Both the position numbers and the translations under genes were made by a program. Shown here one piece after another: positions 6,978-13,636 of a DNA stretch of 13,636 nucleotides (position 1 is its first letter; each line of letters begins with the position of its first letter). Below the pieces are notes generated by a model, which made no database searches, was not told the DNA's origin, and saw only the letters and a list, made by a program, of their open reading frames with translations. The stretch is taken from NCBI GenBank assembly GCA_934777095.1, contig CAKVNP010000017.1, forward strand, positions 1 to 13,636. Direction: 5' to 3'. Origin of the DNA: an uncultured Clostridium sp. GTDB taxonomy: Bacteria > Bacillota > Clostridia > Clostridiales > Clostridiaceae.

Positions 6978-7143
6978 TATAATGTTATAAGGTAATATAT
7001 ATATGATGTTAAAGGGTTATAATAAACTTACGTAAGAATAAATACAGTAATAGAAAAATACTATTCGTTTTGAAATACAAGATAGATTAATTTTATGAAA
7101 AGTTTATGTCTTCAGTTATTTTAATATTGAGTTCTCATGAGAA
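6978..7143 (+). promoter_or_regulatory. Leader of the TIM-barrel gene: -10 box and two perfect palindromes
   Basis: A TATAAT lies at 6978-6983, with only weak -35 candidates such as TTAACT at 6957-6962 (15-bp spacer). If it is used, the untranslated leader is close to 190 nt. Two perfect palindromes lie in it: CTTACGTAAG at 7027-7036 and TTCTCATGAGAA at 7132-7143. Either could be a dimeric regulator site. No riboswitch consensus is recognisable. Confidence 0.35.
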
Positions 7144-7180
7144 GAAGAAAGAGAGTTAAAATTGAATAGGAGTGTATTTT

Positions 7181-7855
7181 ATGGAAGTAAAGAAAAATAA
7201 ACATGTTCCTGAAATAAAAGGGTTATTGCGTAGTCATGTTATAGAAGTACCATCATGTATAAGAGATTGTACAGGAATAAAAATTTTCGGAAAGAGAATT
7301 AAATCATTATTATTCACTACAGATGTTGCAATAATACGCAATACGAATGCAGATGCTATAATAGCGGTATATCCATTTACCCCACAACCATTAATTACAC
7401 AAGCTTTAGTAATGGCAGCTGATGTACCTATATTTTGTGGAGTAGGTGGAGGAATAACTCAAGGAAAAAGAGTTGTAAATCTAGCATTAGATGCAGAATT
7501 CAAAGGTGCTATGGGAGTAGTGGTAAATCAGCCTACATCAAATGAAACAATTAAAAAAATAAGAAGCACAATAGATATTCCAGTAATTGTTACTGTTGTT
7601 TCAGAGTGTGAGGACTTTAAAGCCAGAATAGATGCAGGAGCAACTATTTTAAATGTGTCAGGTGGCAAGAATACACCAAAGATTGTTTCTAAGATAAAAG
7701 AACAATTTCCTGATTTTCCTGTAATAGCTACAGGGGGACCAACAGAAGAAAGCATAAGGGCGACAATTCAAGCCGGGGCTAATGCAATTACATATACCCC
7801 GCCAGCTAATGGGGAGATAATGAGCCAGCTTATGGATAAATATAGAGATATTTAA
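7181..7855 (+). CDS. TIM-barrel (beta/alpha-barrel) protein of unknown function
   Basis: The 224-residue soluble protein shows alternating beta-strand and helix segments. The glycine-rich CGVGGGITQGK lies around 86-96 and a C-terminal VIATGGPTEESIRATIQAGA at 181-200. The latter has the strand-loop-helix form of the phosphate-binding end of many barrels. Strands such as PVIVTVV (134-140) and ATILNVSGG (154-162) fit the same fold. I believe homologues in clostridia are mostly annotated only as hydrolase-like or barrel-domain proteins. I cannot assign a substrate. ATG 7181 is chosen because AGGAG (7168-7172) is 8 nt upstream; an in-frame GTG at 7172 overlaps that ribosome site and is unlikely to be used. 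A long-loop terminator follows, so it is transcribed alone. Confidence 0.75.
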   Translation: MEVKKNKHVPEIKGLLRSHVIEVPSCIRDCTGIKIFGKRIKSLLFTTDVAIIRNTNADAIIAVYPFTPQPLITQALVMAADVPIFCGVGGGITQGKRVVNLALDAEFKGAMGVVVNQPTSNETIKKIRSTIDIPVIVTVVSECEDFKARIDAGATILNVSGGKNTPKIVSKIKEQFPDFPVIATGGPTEESIRATIQAGANAITYTPPANGEIMSQLMDKYRDI

Positions 7856-7883
7856 TTTAATATGAGTTTTTTAATTAAAATGT

Positions 7884-7940
7884 GGCTTTTAACCTTTATT
7901 AGAGTAATCAACTGGTGATAGGTTAAAAGCCTTATTTTTT
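7884..7940 (+). terminator. Rho-independent terminator with a long loop
   Basis: GGCTTTTAACC (7884-7894) pairs exactly with GGTTAAAAGCC (7921-7931) across a 26-nt loop, followed by TTATTTTTT. It closes the TIM-barrel transcript. Confidence 0.75.
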
Positions 7941-8048
7941 GGCTTTGAATTACATAAATATAAAAAAATATAAAAAATTAACAATTGATATAATAAATAT
8001 GGTATTATTATTACAACAATTGAATATATTATAAGTATTGATACATTT

Positions 8049-8217
8049 GTTACCAGGGTAGAGGTGCTGTTATTAAGAGTAGATAATTGGAGCCATAGCA
8101 GGCGTTGATAATTATTGAAAGGAGTAATAGCCGAAGGAATAAACTATGCTAAGGTTTATTTCTGGGTATACATAGAATATATGTATAACTGTCACGAGAA
8201 GTGGAGAGCTACAAGGT
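8049..8217 (+). ncRNA. Lysine riboswitch (L-box)
   Basis: The conserved lysine-aptamer segments appear in order: GTAGAGGTGC at 8058-8067, AAGAGTA at 8075-8081, GGAGTAATAGCCGAAGG at 8121-8137, the hairpin AATAAAC/GTTTATT (8138-8144 with 8154-8160), the hairpin TATACATA/TATGTATA (8167-8174 with 8180-8187), and CTGTCACGAGAAG through GGAGAGCTAC at 8190-8212. The closing P1 helix can be drawn as GTAG (8058-8061) with CTAC (8209-8212), plus ACC with GGT outside a small internal loop. Bound lysine is expected to stabilise P1 and reduce lysA expression, as in known L-box leaders. Its position directly upstream of lysA agrees. Confidence 0.93.
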
Positions 8218-8318
8218 TATTAGGAATATTATTTACCTAGTAAATAATAATTTAAGTGACCTTTTCTATTTATTTGTGAACTACCATCATAGAAAATCTA
8301 TGGTGGATTTTATTTTTT
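8213..8318 (+). terminator. Riboswitch expression platform with lysine-dependent terminator
   Basis: The terminator is CCATCATAGA (8284-8293) with TCTATGGTGG (8297-8306), one G-U pair, followed by ATTTTATTTTTT. Upstream of it a 10-bp hairpin, TATTATTTAC (8227-8236) with GTAAATAATA (8240-8249), is enclosed by AAGGT (8213-8217) and ACCTT (8259-8263). AAGGT overlaps the distal 3' strand of P1, so this hairpin competes with the aptamer. CTACC (8281-8285) could also pair with GGTAG (8057-8061) in P1. Which of these acts as the antiterminator cannot be settled by eye. Confidence 0.75.
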
Positions 8319-8367
8319 GTATGGAATGCTTAAATAAATTTGAATGAAAACAGGAGTTGGGGTATTT

Positions 8368-9660
8368 ATGAAATTATTTGGAACAATGGAAGTAAAAAAT
8401 AATGAACTATATATAGGAGGAGTATCATCAACAAGATTAGTTGAGGAATATAAATCTCCTCTTTATGTAATGGATGAGAATATGTTAAGAGAAACTTGTA
8501 AAAATTATTATGATTCATTTAGATGTAAAGAGAATAATAACAGGGTAGCTTTTGCAGGAAAGGCATTTTTAACTTTAGAAATGTGCAGATTAGTAAAAGA
8601 AGAGGGGCTATATCTTGATGTTGTATCAGGTGGAGAATTATATACTGCCTATAAAGCGGATTTTCCGATGAAAAAGATATATTTCCATGGCAATAATAAA
8701 ACTATTGATGAAATAAAGCTTGGTATAGAAAAAGGTGTAGGCAGATTTGTAGTAGATAATATAGAAGAAATGGATATGATAAATCAAATTGCAGGAGAAA
8801 ACCATAAAAAGCAGGATATATATTTAAGATTGACTCCAGGAATTGAGGCACATACTCATGAATATATACAAACAGGCCAGATCGATTCAAAATTTGGTTT
8901 TGCACCTGTCGGAAATACTATTATGAATGCAGTTAAACATGCTTTAGAGTTAGAAAATATAAATTTAGTGGGCTTACACTGCCATATAGGCTCTCAAATA
9001 TTTGAAATACAGCCTTTTGAAGATGCGGCAGAAGTTATGCTTGAATTTATCTATAAAATAAAAGAGGAAACAGGTCATTTAATTAATGAACTTGATTTAG
9101 GCGGCGGATTTGGAATATATTACACTGAAGAAGATAAGCCACGCGAAACAAAGGAATATTGCACTGCAATACTAAACAAAGTAGATGAAGTATGCGGCAG
9201 AATAAACATGCCAAAGCCAATACTTACTATAGAGCCAGGAAGATCAATTGTAGGAAATGCAGGAACTACTCTTTATACTATAGGAGCAATAAAGGAAATT
9301 GAAGGCGTAAGGACTTATGTTTCTGTAGATGGGGGAATGACTGATAATATAAGACCAGCTTTATATGAAGCAAAATATGAAATGGCTATTGCTAATAAAA
9401 TGAATAGAGAAAGGGATAATTTAGTAACAGTAGCAGGCAAATGCTGCGAATCAGGAGATATTTTAGTTAAGGATATATATCTGCAGAATCCGGAAAGAGG
9501 AGATATCTTAGCTACCTTTACTACAGGAGCTTACGGTTTCTCCATGGCAAGCAGCTACAATAAAAATGTAAAACCAGCAGTAGTATTCGTCAAAAATGGT
9601 GAAGCAAAACTAGTTTCCAAAAGACAAACCTTCGAAGACTTACTAAGTTTAGAGTTATAA
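8368..9660 (+). CDS. lysA: Diaminopimelate decarboxylase
   Basis: LysA removes CO2 from meso-2,6-diaminopimelate to give L-lysine, the last step of lysine synthesis, using pyridoxal phosphate. The 430-residue product is the usual length for this fold-III (group IV) decarboxylase. Visible marks are the PLP lysine K65 in FAGKAF, HCHIGSQ in the barrel, the phosphate-binding GGGFG, EPGR at 289-292, the active-site CESGD at 360-364 and a C-terminal GAYGFSMASSYN. The ATG at 8368 is preferred because GGAG at 8353-8356 lies 11 nt upstream. An in-frame ATG at 8344 has no ribosome site and would add eight residues made partly of that Shine-Dalgarno. The lysine riboswitch immediately upstream supports both identity and regulation. 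A 19-bp hairpin closes the transcript. Confidence 0.96.
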   Translation: MKLFGTMEVKNNELYIGGVSSTRLVEEYKSPLYVMDENMLRETCKNYYDSFRCKENNNRVAFAGKAFLTLEMCRLVKEEGLYLDVVSGGELYTAYKADFPMKKIYFHGNNKTIDEIKLGIEKGVGRFVVDNIEEMDMINQIAGENHKKQDIYLRLTPGIEAHTHEYIQTGQIDSKFGFAPVGNTIMNAVKHALELENINLVGLHCHIGSQIFEIQPFEDAAEVMLEFIYKIKEETGHLINELDLGGGFGIYYTEEDKPRETKEYCTAILNKVDEVCGRINMPKPILTIEPGRSIVGNAGTTLYTIGAIKEIEGVRTYVSVDGGMTDNIRPALYEAKYEMAIANKMNRERDNLVTVAGKCCESGDILVKDIYLQNPERGDILATFTTGAYGFSMASSYNKNVKPAVVFVKNGEAKLVSKRQTFEDLLSLEL

Positions 9661-9663
9661 TAA

Positions 9664-9735
9664 TTTAGATAATGATGAATAATGAATTATGAGTGATGAA
9701 TTAATGAAAGAATTCGATTCAGCAGGAATTCTAAT
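9664..9735. repeat. Degenerate ATGAAT-rich short repeats
   Basis: Just after lysA, variants of ATGAAT(T)A recur in near tandem from about 9672 to 9710 (ATGATGAATAATGAATTATG and similar). They are followed by the inverted GAATTC pair at 9711 and 9726. The stretch has stop codons in all obvious frames and appears noncoding. Low-complexity repeats of this type are common between clostridial genes, so functional weight is low. Confidence 0.35.
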
Positions 9736-9749
9736 GAATTAGTAAATAA

Positions 9750-9799
9750 AAATGGGGCTTTTGACTTTAGATAAAATATTAAAGTTAAGAGTCTCATTT
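9750..9799 (+). terminator. Long-stem terminator-like hairpin after lysA
   Basis: The arm 9750-9768 pairs with 9781-9799 over 19 positions, including four G-U or U-G wobbles (core GGGGCTTTTGACTTT with AAAGTTAAGAGTCTC), around a 12-nt loop. The T-rich part is inside the end of the stem and no long T-run follows, so it is a moderate terminator. The wobbles favour function as RNA rather than as a DNA palindrome. Confidence 0.55.
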
Positions 9800-9891
9800 A
9801 GTGTTATAAACATATGCTAGGATTTTAGAAGCTTATAGAGAGGCATGGACTATATTTTAATAAAGAGGTAGAGGGAATTGAGGAGGTAATA

Positions 9892-10374
9892 ATGGATAAT
9901 TACATAGTTGATACGCTAGGGCAGAACGATATTAATAAAATTTTAGATATATATAATTCTAATAAAATCTTTTTAGAAAATCATCTAGGAGTTACTACAG
10001 TTTCTAAAGATTTTATAGTTAAGGAAATTGAAGAAATGAAAAAGAGTGGCTTCAAATCCTTAGTTATTAAAAATAATTATGGTACTATAGTAGGAATATG
10101 TGATTTAAAGGTGGCTGATGAAGCATATTTATCTCTATTAATGCTTGATGCTAAAATAAAAGGCAATGGCTTAGGAAGTAGCATATATAATCAGTTAGAG
10201 AAAATACTTAAAGCTAACAATGTTAAGAGAATTAGAATAGATGTAGTTGACCAATACGAAGAAAACCCACTTATCTTTTGGGAAAAACAAGGATTTAAAC
10301 CTTCTGAAAAAATACAATTAGAATGGAATGGCTATAAATCAAAAGCCGTCAAAATGTATAAAACTATTCAGTAA
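9892..10374 (+). CDS. GNAT-family N-acetyltransferase
   Basis: The 160-residue cytosolic protein has the Gcn5-related acetyltransferase layout. The acetyl-CoA pyrophosphate-binding motif A appears as KIKGNGLGSSIY at 88-99 (the [Q/R]xxGxG[A/G] type with the first residue changed), preceded by the strand LSLLMLDA. The C-terminal ENPLIFWEKQGFK (124-136) is the usual motif B strand and helix carrying the conserved aromatic-GF. It would transfer an acetyl group from acetyl-CoA to an amine; the substrate cannot be inferred. ATG 9892 follows a strong GAGGAGG. It stands alone, convergent with the lipoprotein gene across a shared hairpin. Confidence 0.82.
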   Translation: MDNYIVDTLGQNDINKILDIYNSNKIFLENHLGVTTVSKDFIVKEIEEMKKSGFKSLVIKNNYGTIVGICDLKVADEAYLSLLMLDAKIKGNGLGSSIYNQLEKILKANNVKRIRIDVVDQYEENPLIFWEKQGFKPSEKIQLEWNGYKSKAVKMYKTIQ

Positions 10375-10450
10375 TAGCATATAAAGTATCATATTTGAAA
10401 TGGATAACGTAGAAAGCATTGTAGTAAGTTCTAGAATCTTATTGTTTGAA

Positions 10451-10522
10451 TAAGGTTTATAGCGTTAAGAAAGTTTTGCTGTTTGAGCGAAGCGAGTTCA
10501 AAACTTTTAGCTATACACCTTA
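10451..10522. repeat. Composite inverted-repeat hairpin between convergent genes
   Basis: The outer arms TAAGGTTTATAGC (10451-10463) and GCTATACACCTTA (10510-10522) pair at 12 of 13 positions. An inner stem AAAGTTTTG (10470-10478) pairs exactly with CAAAACTTT (10499-10507). The top contains GAGCGAAGCGAG, which includes a GCGAAGC mini-hairpin. It lies between the acetyltransferase (+) and the lipoprotein (-), so it can end both transcripts. Its local GC-rich top in AT-rich surroundings suggests an extragenic repeat family. The remainder of the intergenic gap holds nothing I recognise. Confidence 0.65.
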
Positions 10523-10579
10523 GGCAAGTAATAAATATTCTTGATGAAACTTCAGAGTTTTCGTAGTTACCTTTTTAAT

Positions 10580-11107
10580 TTACCCATGAAAATACCCAGT
10601 TCTTGAATTTACGGAAACATAAGGGACTTCTTGTCCGTCAACAATCACGTAGGCTTGGTACAAACCGCCTCCTAAATCTTCAAGTCTTGAAACATTGTAT
10701 CCATAGGAATCATATAAATTCTTTTCAAATAATTCCTGCCAATTATCTAAGATAGGTGCGTTAAGAGTAAGATAGGATGCAAATGCAGGTACATCGTTGG
10801 CAACTCCACCATTAGCTAAGTACTCATCGTATACTTTAGCTATATCTACTCTATTTAAAAAATCCTCACTCCATTTTAATTGTTCAGCAGAAGATTTATC
10901 GCTTTGGCCATAAAGAAGATAATTTTTAACTTCCTGAATCATATCTATATTTTTATCCACATCATTATCTGCAGGAACATCATTAGTAGTGGAAGGAGAT
11001 ACATCATTAGAATTATTAGAAGAAGTATTCTTATCATCAGATTTATTAGATGAACAGCCTGTTAAAACAATTGAAAAAAGCAATATTAAACATAGAAGTT
11101 TTTTCAT
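10580..11107 (-). CDS. Putative lipoprotein, function unknown
   Basis: The 175-residue product starts with a typical lipoprotein signal: MKKLLCLILLFSIVLTGC, with lipobox LTGC and the modified cysteine at residue 18. A linker of about 40 residues rich in Ser, Asn and Asp follows, as expected for a protein held outside the membrane. The globular part (roughly residues 55-175) has an acidic helical region. It ends in strands with a conserved-looking YVSVNSRTGYFHG, which suggests a small ligand- or polymer-binding fold but is not diagnostic. The ATG at 11107 is chosen because AAAGGA lies 12 nt upstream. The in-frame ATG at 11128 lacks a ribosome site and would add seven residues before the signal. 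The gene is convergent with the acetyltransferase and divergent from the DUF3006 operon. Confidence 0.75.
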   Translation of the reverse strand: MKKLLCLILLFSIVLTGCSSNKSDDKNTSSNNSNDVSPSTTNDVPADNDVDKNIDMIQEVKNYLLYGQSDKSSAEQLKWSEDFLNRVDIAKVYDEYLANGGVANDVPAFASYLTLNAPILDNWQELFEKNLYDSYGYNVSRLEDLGGGLYQAYVIVDGQEVPYVSVNSRTGYFHG

Positions 11108-11143
11108 TGAAAATATCATTCCTTTCATAAATTCAACATGAAT

Positions 11144-11172
11144 ATAATATCACTCAATGGATATATTAACAA
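11144..11172 (-). promoter_or_regulatory. Candidate promoter of the lipoprotein gene
   Basis: Read on the minus strand, TTGTTA (11172-11167) and TATTAT (11149-11144) are separated by exactly 17 bp, about 37 bp ahead of the start codon. Both are 4-5 of 6 matches to the sigma-A consensus. Confidence 0.5.
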
Positions 11173-11329
11173 TAAATGTAAGAAAAATATCAGGAAATTT
11201 CATAAGTTATGTAAACAAATGAACGATATTAATTATAGATATATTTATGAAGTTTTCGTAAATAGATAATGATATGGTAAAATTGCAATATAATTGACAT
11301 AATCATGTTGTATAATATAAGCAATACCA

Positions 11330-11359
11330 TTAGAATATAGGGTAAAAGTATGTTATACT
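11330..11359 (+). promoter_or_regulatory. Candidate promoter of the DUF3006-lepB-ftsH operon
   Basis: TTAGAA (11330-11335) and TATACT (11354-11359) are spaced 18 bp apart, 57 bp before the first start codon. A more perfect TATAAT at 11311-11316 lies only 11 bp after a TTGACA at 11294-11299, which is too close for one promoter, so the choice is uncertain. Confidence 0.4.
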
Positions 11360-11415
11360 TTACTTTATGGAGTATTTAAAGGGAGGAGAAGGTAAGATAA
11401 ATTACCATTAAAAAA

Positions 11416-11643
11416 ATGAAAGATAATCAATTTGTAGTTGATAGAATTGAAGGAAGATCTGTTGTATTACAAAGCCGTAATGAGGAAATAATTATAATAG
11501 ATATTTCTAATATCAATGAAGATCCTAAAGATGGAGATATATTAACTAAAATAGATAAAAATAAATATGTTATAGATAGAGAAGAAACAATAGAGAGAAA
11601 AAATAAAATCAAAGAGTTAATGAAAGGTATGTGGGTAGAATGA
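11416..11643 (+). CDS. DUF3006 family small protein
   Basis: The 75-residue acidic, soluble protein fits DUF3006: an N-terminal FVVDRIEGRSVVLQ beta segment, a central PKDGDILTKIDKNKYVID, and a charged C-terminal helix rich in Lys, Arg and Glu ending in MWVE. Members are small beta-domain proteins without a known function. The start is odd. GGGAGG at 11381-11386 is about 29 nt before ATG 11416, and a small hairpin GGTAA/TTACC (11391-11395 with 11402-11406) lies between. The hairpin may bring the ribosome site near the ATG, or an in-frame ATT at 11401 may be used. Its stop overlaps the next ATG as ATGA, indicating translational coupling to signal peptidase. Confidence 0.78.
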   Translation: MKDNQFVVDRIEGRSVVLQSRNEEIIIIDISNINEDPKDGDILTKIDKNKYVIDREETIERKNKIKELMKGMWVE

Positions 11644-12167
11644 ACGAAAAAAATGCGAAAACTGGTTTCTTTTATGATTGGGTAGTGCCAATAGTAATTG
11701 CGGTTTTCTTAGCATTTCTAATAAATAGATTTGTGTTATACAAAGTTAAAATTCCTTCAGAATCAATGGTTCCTACATTAAATGTAAATGATCAATTATT
11801 TGCTACAAGGGTATATAATCCTGAAAATCTAGAACGAGGTGATATCGTTATTTTTGCTTATGATCAAGAAGGCGAAGATATCAAAATGATAAAAAGGCTC
11901 ATAGGACTTCCAGGTGATACAGTTGAGATAAAAAATGGGGTAGTTTCAGTTAATGGTGAGGTTCTTCAGGAAGATTACATTGGAGAGGCGGATACATATA
12001 ATGGTACATATAATGTGCCAGAAGGAGAGTATTTCTTTTTAGGTGATAATAGGAAATGGTCAAAGGATTCAAGGTATTGGCCATACTCTTTCGTAAAAGC
12101 TAAAGACATTGAAGGAAAAGCACAATTAAAAGTTTACCCATTTAGCGATTTCGGGTGGGTTAAGTAG
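11640..12167 (+). CDS. lepB: Signal peptidase I
   Basis: This membrane serine protease cleaves signal peptides from exported proteins on the outer face of the membrane. The 175-residue product has the short Gram-positive SipS-like form: a cytosolic tail, one transmembrane helix at about 13-31, then the catalytic domain. The nucleophile is S42 in IPSESMVPTL, and the general base is K85 in MIKRLIGLPGD. The C-terminal box GDNRKWSKDSRYW is present, with an inserted lysine-tryptophan where many members have other residues. The start is ATG 11640, overlapping the DUF3006 stop by ATGA. A GTG at 11631 is possible but has a 3-nt ribosome-site spacing. ftsH starts 26 bp after the stop, so the three genes form an operon. 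Confidence 0.94.
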   Translation: MNEKNAKTGFFYDWVVPIVIAVFLAFLINRFVLYKVKIPSESMVPTLNVNDQLFATRVYNPENLERGDIVIFAYDQEGEDIKMIKRLIGLPGDTVEIKNGVVSVNGEVLQEDYIGEADTYNGTYNVPEGEYFFLGDNRKWSKDSRYWPYSFVKAKDIEGKAQLKVYPFSDFGWVK

Positions 12168-12193
12168 ACAATACGATAAGGAGATGAAAAAGT

Positions 12194-13636
12194 ATGGATA
12201 TGAACAATGATAAGAACAAATTAACACCAAAAAAGAACAATAAAAAATACTTATTTATATATATTCTAGTAGCATTTATGTTTTTATATTCAGTAAACTA
12301 TGCTAAAAATATGCTGACTACACAAGAAATTTCATATAATAAGTTTATGCAGTTAGTAGAAAACCATGAAGTAGATAAAGTTACTAGAGAAGGGGATTCA
12401 TTAATAATAACTCCTAAAGAAACAAGTAAGCAAAATGGTAAAGTATTATATACTGGAGATGCTGGTGAAACAGATTTAGCACAATTCTTAAACAATAATG
12501 GTGTAGAATATTACCCAGGTGTAACACAACAGCAGTCAATAGTAATGGAAATGCTTATTTATTATATCGGACCTATTTTATTAACATTCTTAATGTTTAG
12601 ATTTATCTTTAAGAAAATGGGTGGAAAAATGGGCGGTGGCCCAATGAGCATGGGTAAAGCCAATGCAAAGATGTATATTGAAACAGACGTAAAAGTAAGA
12701 TTTGATGATGTTGCAGGACAAGACGAAGCAAAGGAAAGTTTAACAGAAATAATTGATTTCTTAAATGATCCTAAGAAGTACTCTGGTATAGGTGCTAAAA
12801 TGCCTAAGGGTGCCTTATTAGTAGGTCCTCCAGGTACAGGTAAAACACTTTTAGCTAAAGCAGTTGCTGGTGAAGCAAAAGTACCATTCTTCTCAATGTC
12901 AGGTTCAAGCTTCATTGAAATGTTTGTTGGTATGGGTGCTGCTAAAGTAAGAGATTTATTTAAAGAAGCAGAAAAAAATGCACCATGTATTATCTTTATC
13001 GATGAAATAGATTCTATTGGTAAGAGCAGAGATAGCCAAATGCAGTCAAATGATGAAAGAGAACAAACTCTAAATCAGTTATTAACTGAAATGGATGGAT
13101 TTGATGCTAATAAAGGAATAGTTATTTTAGGTGCTACAAATAGACCTGAAACATTAGATAAAGCATTATTAAGACCAGGAAGATTCGATAGAAGAGTTAT
13201 TGTAGATAAACCAGATTACTTAGGAAGACGTGCTATACTTGATGTTCATAGTAAAGACGTTAAAATGGGTGATGATGTAAACCTAGATGCAATAGCAAAA
13301 GGAACTCCAGGTGCTGTTGGGGCAGATTTAGCTAACATGATTAATGAAGCAGCAATTAGAGCTGTTAAGAATGGTAGAGATGCTGTTAAACAGGAAGATT
13401 TAGAAGAAGCAATTGAAGTGGTAATTGCTGGTAAAGAAAAGAAAGATAGAATCCTTTCTAAGAAGGAAAGAGAAGGTGTTGCTTACCATGAGGTAGGGCA
13501 TGCACTTGTTGCAGCATTACTAGATGGGACAGACCCTGTTCATAAAATTACCATCGTACCAAGAACAATGGGTAGTTTAGGATATACAATGCAGTTACCA
13601 GATGAAGATAAGTATTTAGTATCTAAAGAGGAAATG
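12194..13636 (+). CDS. ftsH: ATP-dependent zinc metalloprotease FtsH (N-terminal 481 residues)
   Basis: FtsH is a hexameric membrane-anchored AAA+ protease that removes damaged membrane proteins and some regulators. Visible in order are a lysine-rich cytosolic start, TM1 at about 19-36, a short extracytoplasmic domain, TM2 at about 118-136, a glycine/methionine linker and Walker A GPPGTGKT at 211-218. Walker B IIFIDE (266-271), the second region of homology with ATNRPETLDKALLRPGRFDR (about 314-333) and the zinc site HEVGH at 432-436 follow. The third zinc ligand, an aspartate expected some 75 residues later, is beyond the right edge. Family length is about 600-680, so roughly a quarter is missing. 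The start is ATG 12194 with AAGGAG 10 nt upstream. TPGAVGADL differs from the more common TPGFSGADL, a small divergence that may mark a clostridial variant or a paralogue. Confidence 0.96.
   Translation, partial: MDMNNDKNKLTPKKNNKKYLFIYILVAFMFLYSVNYAKNMLTTQEISYNKFMQLVENHEVDKVTREGDSLIITPKETSKQNGKVLYTGDAGETDLAQFLNNNGVEYYPGVTQQQSIVMEMLIYYIGPILLTFLMFRFIFKKMGGKMGGGPMSMGKANAKMYIETDVKVRFDDVAGQDEAKESLTEIIDFLNDPKKYSGIGAKMPKGALLVGPPGTGKTLLAKAVAGEAKVPFFSMSGSSFIEMFVGMGAAKVRDLFKEAEKNAPCIIFIDEIDSIGKSRDSQMQSNDEREQTLNQLLTEMDGFDANKGIVILGATNRPETLDKALLRPGRFDRRVIVDKPDYLGRRAILDVHSKDVKMGDDVNLDAIAKGTPGAVGADLANMINEAAIRAVKNGRDAVKQEDLEEAIEVVIAGKEKKDRILSKKEREGVAYHEVGHALVAALLDGTDPVHKITIVPRTMGSLGYTMQLPDEDKYLVSKEEM

Noticed and set aside
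11294..11316. TTGACA and TATAAT as one promoter
   Set aside because: The two boxes are separated by only 11 bp, too short for a sigma-A promoter.

Overview
The window is very AT-rich and has AGGAGG-type ribosome sites, heavy AGA and ATA codon use, dense T-tract terminators and a lysine riboswitch. It reads as chromosomal DNA of a Clostridium sensu stricto-type Firmicute. Almost everything recognisable is ordinary core gene content. I see no phage, insertion sequence, CRISPR array, tRNA or rRNA.

Layout. Positions 1-274 hold the C-terminal end of a small membrane protein. Positions 275-788 are gene-poor: a hairpin, a strong bidirectional terminator, a 36-codon minus-strand ORF remnant and a tandem array of small hairpins. 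Positions 789-3407 encode a calcium-type P-type ATPase with a TTG start. Positions 3666-5573 encode a BcsA-like family 2 glycosyltransferase with a C-terminal PilZ (cyclic-di-GMP) domain, followed by an unrecognised gene of about 55 codons and a terminator. Positions 5890-6170 carry five perfect DnaA boxes plus two near-matches in front of sfsA (6242-6943). Next come a TIM-barrel protein of unknown function (7181-7855), a lysine riboswitch with its expression platform (8049-8318) and lysA (8368-9660). A GNAT acetyltransferase (9892-10374) and a minus-strand lipoprotein (10580-11107) converge on a long composite hairpin at 10451-10522. The last block is an operon: a DUF3006 protein, signal peptidase I and the first 481 codons of ftsH, which runs off the right edge.

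How the parts relate. There is no single pathway. lysA is controlled in cis by lysine through its riboswitch. The glycosyltransferase is probably controlled post-translationally by cyclic-di-GMP. The DUF3006, signal peptidase and FtsH genes sit together as a membrane-protein processing and quality-control operon, and the first two are joined by an ATGA stop/start overlap. The feature least explained by ordinary gene content is the DnaA-box cluster at 5896-6165, which lies in an intergenic region without a visible dnaA or dnaN gene. It is the best candidate here for something not yet described. The hairpin array at 591-700 and the convergent-gene hairpin at 10451-10522 come next.
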